A DNA stretch of 64,000 nucleotides from Rhizoclosmatium globosum (taxonomy: Eukaryota; Chytridiomycota; Chytridiomycetes; Chytridiales; Chytriomycetaceae), in contig MCGO01000097.1 of NCBI GenBank assembly GCA_002104985.1, positions 62,001 through 126,000 of the forward strand, given 5' to 3'. A program made the translations under genes and the position numbers. The notes below the pieces were generated by a model, which did not search any database, was not told the origin of the DNA, and worked only from the letters and a program-made list of their open reading frames with translations. Shown piece by piece: positions 10,049 through 21,205 of the stretch (position 1 is the stretch's first letter; every line of letters begins with the position of its first letter).

Positions 10049-12482
10049 ATGAGTTCGGGAAAGCAGCTGACGGCCGAAGAAGAGGCGCACGTGGCCGTTC
10101 TCGCAAAAGCAATCAAGCCAAAGACGGGTCCGCGAAAGGACATTGACTTTACGGTGTTTTATCTTGATACTGGAGAGAAGGTGTCCACGAGGGAGCGGAT
10201 CATTAAAGGTACTTTTTAGTTGGGTCGTTGTTGTTGGGTGGGTTTCGTGGTTGGACTGGGTGGTTTAGGGTAGGGTAGTGGTTGGTGGTTGGTGGTTGGT
10301 GGTGAGGGAGGGATGGGATTGAGGGGGTTGGATGCCTGTAGCGCGTGTCTCGACCTCAGATCGCCTTTTCTTTGATGTTCAAAGATAGCTAAGGATGATA
10401 GTATCGAAGAAGGATCTCCAGCCAATGTTGTTTTGAATGGATATGGGGCTGGATGCACCTACTTACACTCACAGACACACACACACAAACTTAACATCTT
10501 GAATATTTCAGATGTCGAAGCACCTGCAGTATTTCTCCCAACCTCAGCCCAATTCTTTTCGCAAAAGGATCCATCAAAGCCGGATCTTGCATTCCTGAAA
10601 TCGCACTTTCTGAAGGAAGGACGCTTGACGGAGGAACAAGCGTTGTATATTATTGGAAAGGGAACTGAGATTTTGAAGAAGGAGCCTACGTTGTTGGATG
10701 TTGCTGCACCGATTACTGGTAATTATCATCGACTCTCTGTCCTTACTCTCCCTCTGCTTTCGAAGTACTCAATCTTGAGTACAACACGAGAAGGAGATTG
10801 TGTCGCCAAAACTGGGTGGAACGGGTTTGAACTAATTGTCGAACCATTCCCAAACAGTTTGTGGTGACGTCCACGGCCAATTCTTTGATCTCGTGAAACT
10901 CTTTGAAGTTGGTGGCGATCCAGCAACTACTCGTTACTTGTTTTTGGGAGACTACGTCGATCGTGGATACTTTTCGATTGAGGTGAGATCCTCCTTTAAA
11001 CTGCCAACTTCACTCACACCGTCATACAAGTGCGTTCTTTACCTTTGGAGTATAAAAATTTGGTATCCAGAAAGTGTCTTCTTGTTGCGTGGAAACCACG
11101 AGTGCAGGCACTTGACAGACTATTTCACTTTCAAGTTGGAATGTAAGTCCCTGAGTCTGAAAGTCGGGGTTTACTGATTACGATCAAAGGCAAACACAAA
11201 TACTCGGAGAAAATCTACGAAGCGTGCCTCGAAAGTTTCTGTGCCTTGCCATTGGGAGCTGTAATGAACAAACAGTTTTTGTGTATTCACGGAGGACTTT
11301 CACCCGAACTCCAAACCTTAGACGACTTAAGAGCTGTGCGTCTCATCAAAATCACTTCTACTCCTATCCTAAACACTGCATTTAGGTAAACCGTTTCCGC
11401 GAACCACCCACCCACGGAATCATGTGCGACCTCCTCTGGGCCGACCCCCTCGAAGATTTCGGTCAAGAGCGCACAAACGAATTCTTTGTCCACAACGGCG
11501 TACGAGGATGCTCGTACTTCTTCTCATACCACGCCGCATGTGCGTTCCTCGAAAAGAATGGGTTGCTTTCCATCATTCGTGCGCATGAAGCGCAAGACGC
11601 TGGGTACAGAATGTATAGGAAAACTCGAACGACTGGGTTCCCGTCTGTGATTACAATCTTTTCGGCGCCGAATTATTTGGATGTGTACAACAATAAGGCG
11701 GCGGTGCTCAAATACGAGAATAATGTCATGAATATTCGGCAGTTTAATTGCAGTCCTCACCCGTATTGGTTGCCCAACTTTATGGATGTGTTCACTTGGT
11801 CTTTGCCGTTTGTTGGTGAAAAGAGTTGAGTCTGCCTTCGTTTTCTGTCGTCCAATAGTTCTTACGCTCTTTATGATAGTTACTGATATGTTACTCTCTA
11901 TTTTGGCAATCTGCAGCAAGGAAGAGCTGGAAGACGAAAGCACCAACTTGGAAGACAGTGAGTCTATACCAATTATGTTTCCTCTGAAGTAACCGTGTGA
12001 ACTAGTCTCTGAAGCCGAAGAAAGGAAAAAAGTCATCAAGAACAAGATCATGGCTGTCGGACGAATGGCGCGTGTCTTCAACGTCTTGCGGTGAGCGACT
12101 CTTTATTCGTCTCAGATTTTGTTCTCATCACCTCTTTGAATACAGTGAAGAAAAGGAAAAGATTTCGGAACTAAAGGGATTGATGGGAACAGACCACTTA
12201 CCCGCTGGTTCTTTGGCGTTAGGAGCAGAGGGAATTAAAAATGGTAAGTTTTCTGATGCTCGATATGAATTGGTTGCTAAATTCCATATAAAAAAAACAG
12301 CCATCAGTTCCTTCGAACAAGCCAAACATGCTGACAAAGACAACGAGAAGCTTCCACCCATGAGAGACGGAAAATCAGCTCCAGCACCTGCAGCTCCCGT
12401 CTTTGGAACCTTGTCCAGCACAGCAGGAGGCGTTGGGAAGAAGGCACCGACAATCAAAGCACCCAACTCACCTAAAATTTAA
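10049..12482 (+). CDS. Calcineurin A, Ca2+/calmodulin-dependent protein phosphatase 2B catalytic subunit
   Basis: Multi-exon; the first joins are 10049-10208, 10512-10718, 10858-10982, 11031-11142 and from 11191. Phosphoesterase signatures are intact: [12 protein letters not shown] (after splicing), [59 protein letters not shown] and [14 protein letters not shown]. The PP2B-specific region [19 protein letters not shown] follows, as does a calmodulin-binding-like basic segment ([23 protein letters not shown]). The autoinhibitory-like [19 protein letters not shown] is present near the C-terminus. It dephosphorylates transcription factors in calcium signalling in the cytosol. Intron 1 (10209-10511) is unusually long and G/T-rich, with repeated GGTTGGTGGTT. 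It is convergent with DHX35. Confidence 0.96.
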
Positions 12483-12667
12483 AAGTTTCTCTTCTTCCGT
12501 TCTTTTTTCTTCTTCTGTTTTGTTTCATTCCTTGTTCAGTCCTTGGGGAAGTAAGCTTGGTTAGTTTGTTGCGATGGGAGTTGGTCTTTTCAAGAAGAGT
12601 CAATTTCGAATGCCCAGTAGACATGATTGCATCAAACGAATATAGCCAAATTCAACTGCTTCTTCAT

Positions 12668-15469
12668 TTATTTCTTGAATTCGTAGAAATGAGACGCGAC
12701 CTCGGTCAACCACTTTGGATCGTCAATGACGGAGACGTCACGAATCCAAGTTCGATCAGTTTGGAGGACTGGTAGCAAACGATCGGTTAGTCGAGTATTA
12801 CGGATTTTCTATCGATCTCACCTTCGTTGAATACTACATAGCCTGGAGAACGGTTGAACAAGACTGATGTGGGATGGATATAGCATACAGTTCGTTCTCG
12901 AAGTGTCACGCAGGAGCCATCTGGTTGCAATTTTGCAGCTGTTCAATGCCATTTAGCGATATATACTTGAAACCGTTCAACATACCTTGAGCGAAATATC
13001 CCGACACAATCGCCTTTCGGACTGCGACAGTATCTCCACGACAAGAACGAATGTCGACTTCGAATCTTGGATATCAAAAGTTAGTTGTAATGGGACATGG
13101 TGGGTTTAAATACTTACTTTTTCATATACTTTTCCAACTGTTTCCGAATCGCAACAGCTCGCAATAATGCCTTGTAATTGACAAACCGTCTCTGACACCA
13201 TTGTTGACTTTGCTTGTTTTTTATGAAAGCATTGTAAACTGTGAGGTATGGTTACAATGTTGATTTGCTGAGTAAGAACAATACTCACCATTCAAGTACG
13301 TTATATGGTCTCCTTCTTCAACGCAAAACTTTCTTCTCTCTTCTTCGGCATCCAATCGCGCATTGGACGGACTGATGAAGACATTCTAAATTCCGAATTA
13401 AATAACTTGAAAGTGCTAATATATAAAAAATTCCATACCTGAACAGTCAAAACAGCTGCGATAGATAAAGTCTCTTCTGCACATTTAAATCCATGCGAGT
13501 TCAAGAGCTGGTTGAAGTTTTAGAAGCCAAAGTATGTGCTGGGATAAACACAAACCATTGCTCCAAGAGACGGGTCAACAGGAAACTCGGCCAACTGCAG
13601 ACCAAACGGCATCGTTAGGCGTCCATAATCATCAAGAGCTTTTAAGCTATACAGCAGCTCAAGCGCCTTGGCCATAGATTCAGCTGAAGGCGGCGAAAGG
13701 AAATCGAACCGAAGAACGTTATCAATTCCCATAGCCTTGAGTTGAAGAATAACGGAAACGAGGTTACTCCTACAAAAAACATACAGAACTACGTTTAAGC
13801 TTTCAACCAAAGGATTAAATCGTATACCTTTGCATTTCAGGAATAGAGTTATCGCGAAACTCGCCATACGACTTTTCGGTATAGAGCCGGAAACATTTTC
13901 CTGGCCTTGTTCTCCCCGCACGACCTGCTCTTTGCAGAGCAGCTGCTTTACTCAATGGCACTACAATCAAACTCTCCATCGCAGTTGTAGGGTTGTACGC
14001 TTTGATTTTGACGAGTCCACAGTCAATCACGTAGACTATGCCGTCGATTGTAACAGAAGCTTCTGCAATGTTGGTTGAGACGACGACTTTACGGATCCCA
14101 TCAGGCATGGCGTCGAACGCTTGTGATTGCTCTTCAATAGTAAGACCGCCGTAGATTGGCACGGCGCGTAGCGATCTCGCAGAAGTTTTGGTGCTAGGTT
14201 CGAGATTGTGAGTATTGTTAGAAAACAAATCGGAGGAGAGAAACCTTTTTGCCAGATCGTTTAGCGTCGAGACTACGACATCAACCTCTTCTTTTCCGGT
14301 CATAAATATTAAAATATCGCCCTCTGACTCGTGTTTGTGGATCTGCAGGGCAACTTCCACGGCTTCATTCACATAGTCACTGCAAGGAGTCTTCAAGAAC
14401 TGAATATCGACGGGAAATGTTCGGCCTTCTATTGACACTATTATTGAGGTGTCTTTGCTGGTATCTGAAGGCGTCGGATTGAAGTTGAAGAATTCCTTAA
14501 ATACTTGAGCATCGAGTGTTGCAGAACTGATGATGACTCGCAACTCTGCTCGTTTCTTCATGATTCTACAAGATGAAGTTGGCGTTAGAATACTAACGTA
14601 CAGGTCTTAACGTTTACTTTTTCAGAATACCCAGCATAATATCGGTATAAAGACTTCGTTCGTGGGCCTCATCAATCATGACTGTATAAATGCATCAATA
14701 AATTTGTCAGTCGTTAGAACGAAAGATACCACTTACCTACACTATATTTTGATAAGAGGGGATCCAGAAGTGCTTCTCGAAACAGGATTCCATCCGTCAT
14801 GAATTTGATTTTCGTCGCATCACTGCTGACATCGTCGAATCGAACTGCGTATCCAACTTCCCTTCCAAGTGGGACTTTCATTTCTTCCGCGACTCTTGCA
14901 GCTTTGGAGTTTGAGGTTAGAGAATGTACGGCATGACATGTTCACGAACCAACTGAGGTCACGGCAATACGCCGAGGCTATACGAATCGAGTTAGTTCTA
15001 TGATATAAATAAGGTAGTTTGTACCTGCGAGCAGGCAATGATGCCCTGGGTTCCCCACTTCTCTTCAAACAGATACTGCGGCAGTTGCGTAGTCTTTCCC
15101 GAGCCTATTTCGCCACCATCTTAGTCCACGCTTCCAATTCTGTCAAATTAACAAGCGAAAGCACCTGTTGCTCCAACGACAACGGCTGTTTGAAAGTTCT
15201 CGACCAAAAACAACAACTGATTTCGCGAGGCAAAGATTGGCAGCCTTTTCCTAAGCATTTCAATTGGCATTGCTCCGTGTTTGTTGTTGTTTTGGAGCAG
15301 CGACGGCTCGGCAAGGCTCTCTCGGTCTTCGCCTGGTCTGTGTTTCAGCGCATGAACGTGTCAGGCGTTCTCTTCTTTCTTACCAGGCAGCGATGCTCCA
15401 GGCTGTTTGAAGATGGTTACTCTCTAGTTGCATCGTAGAAAAATGCCTTACCTTCCAAAATGTGGCCAT
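12668..15469 (-). CDS. DEAH-box RNA helicase DHX35
   Basis: Many small exons on the minus strand. The N-terminus MATFWK spliced to PGASLP matches the family's FWRPG start. After splicing, motif I reads [18 protein letters not shown]; the donor lies inside the ACA-G|G codon and the acceptor is at about 15107. DEAH lies in the [15 protein letters not shown] block (14,640-14,680). Further motifs are [10 protein letters not shown] (III), [27 protein letters not shown] (V) and [14 protein letters not shown] (VI). The winged-helix/ratchet region [22 protein letters not shown] is specific to DHX35, as is the C-terminus [26 protein letters not shown]35 is a nuclear helicase found in catalytic spliceosomes. 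Confidence 0.93.
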
Positions 15470-15826
15470 CCTTTGGTTTCTTTGGTTGGGTTCTGGTTAG
15501 TTTTCTCGACAAACAAAACAACAGTTCAGTTATTTTAAATCCACATCACAACAAAGAACACATTGTAGGTTCTAAAGGACAGACGCATTCTTGCGACCAC
15601 ATAACTAACAGCTTACGTTTCGACAAACGCCTTAACTGTAAAGTATGTATGTATGGAGAGCCGATCAGAGAACGACAACATCCAAATACACTGCCACCAT
15701 CAACAAAAATCGATAAAATAACTGTTAAATAGAGAAAGCAATCGTCGAGTTAGCCTGGATTTGTCTTCAGACGTCTGAAGACAATGTTGGTCGAAACATA
15801 ATTTAGTAACACCCTCTAACAACCAG
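15470..15826. other. Intergenic region between DHX35 and tRNA-Gln
   Basis: A 357-base spacer. A 90-codon plus-strand frame runs through it but overlaps the DHX35 start and has no recognisable domain, so I do not call it. It should contain the DHX35 promoter. The only structured element is the 24-base palindrome listed separately. Confidence 0.5.
15761..15784. promoter_or_regulatory. 24-bp perfect palindrome upstream of tRNA-Gln
   Basis: The half-site TTGTCTTCAGAC is followed directly, with no spacer, by its exact reverse complement, centred on ACGT. It ends 42 bases before the tRNA-Gln gene. The function is unknown; it could be a dimeric binding site or a hairpin. Confidence 0.55.
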
Positions 15827-15898
15827 TGTTGTATAGTGTAGTGGTGATCACCCTGGTTTTTGATACCAGTAACCCCGGTTCGAATCCGGGTACGACCT
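15827..15898 (+). tRNA. tRNA-Gln (TTG) with imperfect acceptor stem
   Basis: The 72-nt cloverleaf has a D arm around AGTGTAGTGGTGATCAC, an anticodon stem CTGGT/ACCAG with loop TTTTGAT (anticodon TTG), and a T arm CCCCGGTTCGAATCCGGGG-like. The acceptor 5' strand TGTTGTA pairs poorly with 3' TACGACC: position 1:72 is T-C and position 4:69 is T-G, where the usual fungal sequence would be GGTCGTA. The internal promoter boxes look intact. Confidence 0.85.
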
Positions 15899-16202
15899 TT
15901 CCTGTTGCAGTTTTGATGGAGTTAGGTTGGATGGTCGTTGGGTGATTGCCCACTCTATGCACCACTTCTGTCAAAGAGCCATAACAGGGGTTAAGTTGTT
16001 GACATTATTGTTCTGCGTCTGAGTCAGTAGTCCCGTGAGCTTCTGTTCGGCATAAATTGTCTGTAGATGCAATGCAGTGTTGTGAATTCACCCTGTCCAA
16101 TTTAGTCTGGGCCTCTACAACGCGGTACCAACAGGCTTTTATTTTCATGCTAAATAAAGACAAATATAAACTCCTCCCCAAATCCCACAATCCTCAGCCG
16201 CA
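15899..16202. other. Intergenic region between tRNA-Gln and Ras-GEF 3' end
   Basis: About 300 bases. The T-rich stretch after the tRNA may terminate RNA polymerase III. I see no gene, repeat or structured element in the rest. Confidence 0.4.
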
Positions 16203-19141
16203 TCACGGCTTTTCACATTCAAGTGACATTTCCTTCAACTTGGCCATATTCTTTTCAACAGGCGGTTTCGCAATGTAGTTTTGAATATGTGGCATAGCCG
16301 CCCCTTTGTATTCCACAGCTACGAGAGATACAATGTCCTTGACTCGGTTTCCCATCATTCGGAGCTTTTCAAAGTTGATCATTCCTTCCACCATTTTTGA
16401 GTTTCCATCATTCATGAATGTTAAATCCTTCAGATAGATTGCTGGGTATTGTCTATCAGTAATGATTACAACAATAGGGGAACTGTCTCACGTAGAAACG
16501 GAACAATCGGAGGCACAGCTTTCGCCAACAAGTCTCTATAGTTTTTCATATTTCTTGATGGGTCAATAATCTTTTCCAGCTCCTCATAGACTTGCTTTGC
16601 TTTATCAGGAAGTGCCTTGTTGAATGATCAGAATCAAGCCTTTTTTTCCAAGTCGATTAACTTACTTCCCATGTCTTCTTCAATCGCGATACAGGTGATA
16701 ATCCAAGTCCAGACATGAACGAAAAGAGTGAAAAGAAGTTATTGGCTTCTTGGCAAGCCTGTCATTTTTTTAACATCAATTTTGGGTTCCTTGTAACTCA
16801 AAACCGATATCACCTTTGTTGTCAGAATAAACGTCTTCAATACGTTCACCCTCTTCTTCAAATCCTTCTGCATCACAATCTCTGTCGCAACCCAATAACT
16901 CTCCTTATCAAACCGATCAATAAAGAAGTTGAGGTACGGCGTCATTTCACGATCACTACCCCATATCTGATGCAGGAACTCGATTGGATGGATGTTTCGA
17001 AACAGTTTGAAGTTGTGGATACATATTTGATGGCTCAAGATTTCTGGGGAGAGTTCGAGGAGCATGCTTTCAAGGACTTTTCCTTTGCGTTCCACCATTT
17101 TGTAGTATGAGTACATTTCTTCGTACTTATGTGTCTAGTTGGATTTGAATGAGAACTAGGGCGATGACTGTTGGGCCAAACAAACCTGTTTCTCGATGAT
17201 ATCCAGTAGCCTTGGGGTATGTGATCGAATGCTAATGTCATCGTTGTACATGAATTCTTGTGCCATTTGGATCAAGTTTGCTTTCAATTCGGAACTAAGG
17301 GCGAAGTCGTGCCAATGACCCGCAGCCCATACTTCCAGTATACTTGCGACGCTGCAAAGTGATAATTGAGACAACTTAAACTGAATTAATAATACTCATA
17401 CCATTGCTGGATGGGTAGTTTCATTTTGTTGTAAAAAGCCAAGTCGTCTTCAGTTGGATTGTTGGGTGGAACACAGTTATATCTTGACACAACATGTCTG
17501 AAACATTCATCAGCTGGCATAAAGTATCGAAACGTCAGTAAGAAAGTCTCGATGAAGTCATGGTCATCTGTTTTAGCGATGAGATTCTTTTCAAACAACG
17601 CTACACTAAACTCACTCTTTCCCTCCTCATCAGTTAAACGAGCAATAAGCTTCTGCGGAGTTCCAGCCATAACTTGCAGTCTATTGTGCAAAATTTAGCA
17701 CGCAAAGTAAACCCTTCCCAACCGCTGACTCACCGTCCTTGAATCGTCTGCAACATCATAACATCATTTCCGTCCTCGCTTAGATACGTAGACCGATATA
17801 TCTTATCCTCAGGAACAATAAACACCTCCTCAATCTTAAGCTCCTGCGCGACATACCCCAGAGTCCTATCCATCTCAACAACAATCTCCTTTCCATCATT
17901 ACGATGAAATGTATGTGTTTCAAAATCAACACCGTGTTTTGAACAAACGAAATTCAAAATGGCGTCCATGGGAAGGTCTGTAGGTGCACGGATAGTGACG
18001 CTTCGGAAGTTGGGAAGCGTTACAATCAGGTTGACGTATTGTTTATCAGGTTTGTCGTCCGCTAGGATGGAGTTGATGTCGATACTTGCGCGTTTATGGA
18101 CTTCCTGGATACCGTCGGTGTTTGCCCGGGACCGGTTCACTCGAACAGAAAGCTGTTTGAGTGTTGCACCTTCTTTTGTAAGGAAGTCAGGTTTTCTGTA
18201 ATCGGCTGTGTTAATTATAGAGAAATAGTGAAATGAATTAACTCACGGTGTATTACTGTCTCGTTCGAGTTTGTCCAACGTTGCATTGAAGGAAATAGCG
18301 CTTTGCTGTGGAGTGATATTCACGAATGATGACTTACGGGATGCCAAATAAAACGATTGGTTTTGAGGTTGGCTCAGTTGAGATTGGGTTTGGGCTAAAG
18401 ATAAGCGACGGTCGGAATCCAAGCCACCAGATGAGATTGATGCAGACCCATTCGACATTCGTTGTTGGTAAAGTTTAGTTTCAGATACATCACTTCCATC
18501 TTGAGAAGGCTCTTTGACTTCAACTTGTCCAAAGATTTCCACGGCAGCGATTCCGATTTTCTTTAGTAATGATGGACTGCTCGTCCCCCTTTCATCTTGA
18601 CTTCCTTGTCCCGATGATGTAGTAAACGCACTTCTTGTCTTTGGAAACATTCCCGACCGAATGTCTTCCTTACTTTTCCCCTTTGCCAACACGTTCACAC
18701 TTTCCATTGATCCAATATTACACCCACTCAAGTTCAAGATACTCTCAGTCAAGTATTTACTTGTACTTTTGTTTATAATCTTGATGTAATCCACGTTTTT
18801 AAAGTCCCCAAATGTTCGCGACTGATCAACTTCACTTTCTTCGGTACCGGTTTTGTAGACGACAGAGAGTTTGAGGGTTGAAGCAGGTAGACCGCGTTTC
18901 AAGCAAACAGCGAGGAGGATTTCGGTCAAAGTCATGGATTCGGAGACAGGAATCACGGTGGATCCTGCATCGGAGATATGCACGCGGAGATAGAGTTGTT
19001 GGTCGGCTGTTTTAAGGACGTTGGTCACCTTTTGTTGGGGGCTGAAGAACACAAGACAGTAGGGATTGGTATGTAACGGTAAGGCTCGTCTGGGAAACAA
19101 ATGAAAAGCGCTTACCTCTTTATTGACTCCGAAAGCGACAT
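16203..19141 (-). CDS. Ras guanine-nucleotide exchange factor (REM plus CDC25 homology domain) with two ubiquitin-like domains
   Basis: The ATG at 19141 (MSLSESIKR) is spliced to a long exon beginning RALPLHTNPYC; the stop is at 16203. Two ubiquitin-like/Ras-binding-type segments are seen: LYLRVHISDAGSTVIPVSES to DYIKIINKS, and QYVNLIVTLPNFRSVTIRAP to VFIVPEDK. They are separated by a Ser/Gln-rich linker. The RasGEF N (REM) module follows (KLIARLTDEEGKSEFSVALF, DFIETFLLTFRYFM). The catalytic domain contains LELSPEILSHQICIHNFKLFRNI, PIEFLHQIWG and LTFMNDGNSKMVEGMINFEKL. It activates a small Ras-family GTPase, presumably at the plasma membrane. The tandem UBL arrangement is not that of yeast Cdc25, which carries an SH3 domain. 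Confidence 0.88.
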
Positions 19142-19476
19142 AGTTGGTGATGTAAGCCAGCAGGATCGTGTGTGTTACGGGTGACTCTTCTAACGCGATG
19201 AAAGAAAGGTATATTGTTCAATGAAGAGGAGTGAAGCCTTGCGTGCGAATGAAAATGAAGCTTCCTTTTGTTCCATTGTGTGAACCAAACCAAAAACAGA
19301 TTTACCAACAATTACATCTTTACCATTTAAACTGCTTAATGCTTGTAGTTACTCTATTTATTTTGACTTTTGTTTTCCTGTCCTGGTCTTTTCAGGCTCC
19401 GCTTTTAAAAGTGTTCCTATAGGAGTGACAATTCTTCCATCAGAAAACTCCCTATCCAACCCACCAATTTACCAAT
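19142..19476. promoter_or_regulatory. Shared divergent promoter of Ras-GEF and Tctex1 light chain
   Basis: The 335 bases separate two genes transcribed away from each other, so it must hold both promoters. A small 63-codon frame on each strand looks like chance. I could not pick out a clear TATA box for either gene. Confidence 0.5.
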
Positions 19477-20220
19477 ATGTCTGACCGCGGGGGATCTGCT
19501 GAAGGCGCTCCAATGTCAGCATCAACTGCGAAAGAGTCACGGATGGATCTGAAGAGCGGAGGATCTCAAGGAAACGACCCATTCCCACCTGCTCCAGCCG
19601 CTGCTGCTGCCGCCCCACCTCCACCCGAGTCAGCTCCACCGTCGAACGCGCTTGTATATGAAAACACGTATAAGATGAAACCAGACCGCAAGTATGTGTC
19701 GTGTCAGACTGTCGTGTCAGACGTTCAGGATTTGGACCTCTCAACTCTGATTGTTTACAACAAAAGTAACCTTACTTTCTACTGATAATAACAGGTTTCA
19801 AAGCGCACCTGTGAAGAAAATCGTAGACGAGATTCTGCAAAATACACTCAAAAAGGCCAAGTATGACCCCGAGAAGGTACCTGTTCTCTCAGCAAAGATC
19901 GGGAATGAGATTTTGGCTGCCGTGAAGAGTTGAGTGGGAATTTCCTTCTGGATACAGTGTAGCTAACTGGACAAACGAACAGAACTAGAATACGAACGAT
20001 ACAAGATTGTCGTAGATGTAACGATTGGGGAGTTCAAAGGACAGGGAATTCGTGTAGCTTCAAGATCGCTCTGGGACACTACAACGGACACATACACATC
20101 AGCTTCCTTCAGAAACGTAAGTCCCGTCAATCAAATACCCCCAACAGATATTAAGCTTCCAATCTCTTCCAGGCGCATTTGTTTGCTGTTGCGATTGTGT
20201 TTGGGTGTTACTTCGAATAA
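19477..20220 (+). CDS. Tctex1-domain dynein light chain (DYNLT2B/TCTEX1D2-like)
   Basis: Exons are 19477-19691, 19795 to about 19930, about 19982-20117 and about 20174-20220. The N-terminus is disordered and Ala/Pro-rich. The domain begins NTYKMKPDRK spliced to FQSAPVKKIVDEIL, continues KYDPEKVPVLSAKIGNEI, and ends with the diagnostic RYKIVVDVTIGEFKGQGIRV, ASRSLWDTTTDTYTSASF and AHLFAVAIVFGCYFE. This subgroup serves axonemal and intraflagellar-transport dynein-2, which fits a fungus with a flagellated zoospore. The sharp match over the whole domain makes the family certain; the subunit assignment is an inference. Confidence 0.93.
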
Positions 20221-20423
20221 GCGCAGTCAAGATTGAGTTTCATCCCCGCTTCCAATAAACATACACTAGAGTTAGCTGTAGTCTGTAGTTTGTAGAAACT
20301 GAGACTACTTGGAGCCCATCGAGAAGTGCTGGGAGGTGCAGAATGTACATATGGTTTATTCATCAGCAAGGTGTCCCGTTGAGCAACATGTAGAAGGTAT
20401 CCAGAAGTAGAAGTAAAAGCATA

Positions 20424-20765
20424 TCATTTCTCCGCAGCGTTTTCCCTACGAGTTGCATCCTGAAGCAGGGCCGTGTCAACTGCGGCGGCTGGAAGCTGGA
20501 CATAGCGCACGACTGAGCCTCGGATGAAACAGTTCTTGACACTCATCTAGCAAGAACGGCGACTTAGTTGGTTGGTTGGTTGGCAAGGAGATAGAGCACA
20601 AACCATGTGAGGAAACCGCTTCTCGTCGGTCACTCGGATATCATCAAGCTTAATATTGAGGAACTGGTCCACAGACACAAGAATGCCTTGAATGCTCAGA
20701 TCATTCTTGAGCTCAACAACGACTGGCTGCCCAACAAGTGTTTTGAAGAACGAGTAGAAGAGCAT
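20424..20765 (-). CDS. LSM2: U6 snRNA-associated Sm-like protein LSm2
   Basis: Two exons, 20604-20765 and 20424-20546 (intron 57 bases), encode 94 residues, the usual length. The sequence MLFYSFFKTLVGQPVVVELK and LNIKLDDIRVTDEKRFPHM, then MSVKNCFIRGSVVRYVQLP, is near-identical to LSm2 of animals and yeast, covering Sm motifs 1 and 2. It is a ring subunit of both the nuclear LSm2-8 complex (U6 snRNA 3' end binding) and the cytoplasmic LSm1-7 decapping complex. Confidence 0.97.
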
Positions 20766-20941
20766 TTTCTTTTCTTATTTGGTTTGTTTTACAGATGGAG
20801 AAAAGTAACAACGTATTCACATTGTCCAATTCGATACTTATCAACCCAGACCCCAATTCTTACCAAAATGATGTAAATCCGTCGGCTTCTTCCCTTGGCG
20901 TCTGGCTTTATGGACATTAAATAAAAGGAAAAAAGTGCAAA

Positions 20942-21015
20942 AGGGCCTCACCGGGAATTGAACCCGGGACCTCTCGCACCCAAAGCGAGAATCATACTAC
21001 TAGACCATAAGGCCC
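20942..21015 (-). tRNA. tRNA-Pro (TGG)
   Basis: On the reverse strand the acceptor GGGCCTT pairs with GAGGCCC. The anticodon stem CTCGC/GCGAG encloses loop TTTGGGT (anticodon TGG). The T arm reads CCCGGGTTCAATTCCCGG. There is no intron. Confidence 0.93.
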
Positions 21016-21205
21016 CTTATTACAGGGTGAAAACATAGTGGATTCAAATAAAATATTCAAGTGAGACCTTGTGTGAACTCTATCCAAACTCCTCCTCGGA
21101 AACACTACAAAGTGAAAATCAATACGATGTTTGCATGGCAGGAATGAACGAGATATACTCTTAAAGTAATCACCACTCCCCCCTCAATTTAAATTCAATC
21201 AAAAA

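Noticed and set aside
15460..15732. A 90-codon plus-strand frame beside DHX35
   Set aside because: It overlaps the DHX35 start codon on the opposite strand, has no homologue or domain I know, and has no distinct codon pattern.
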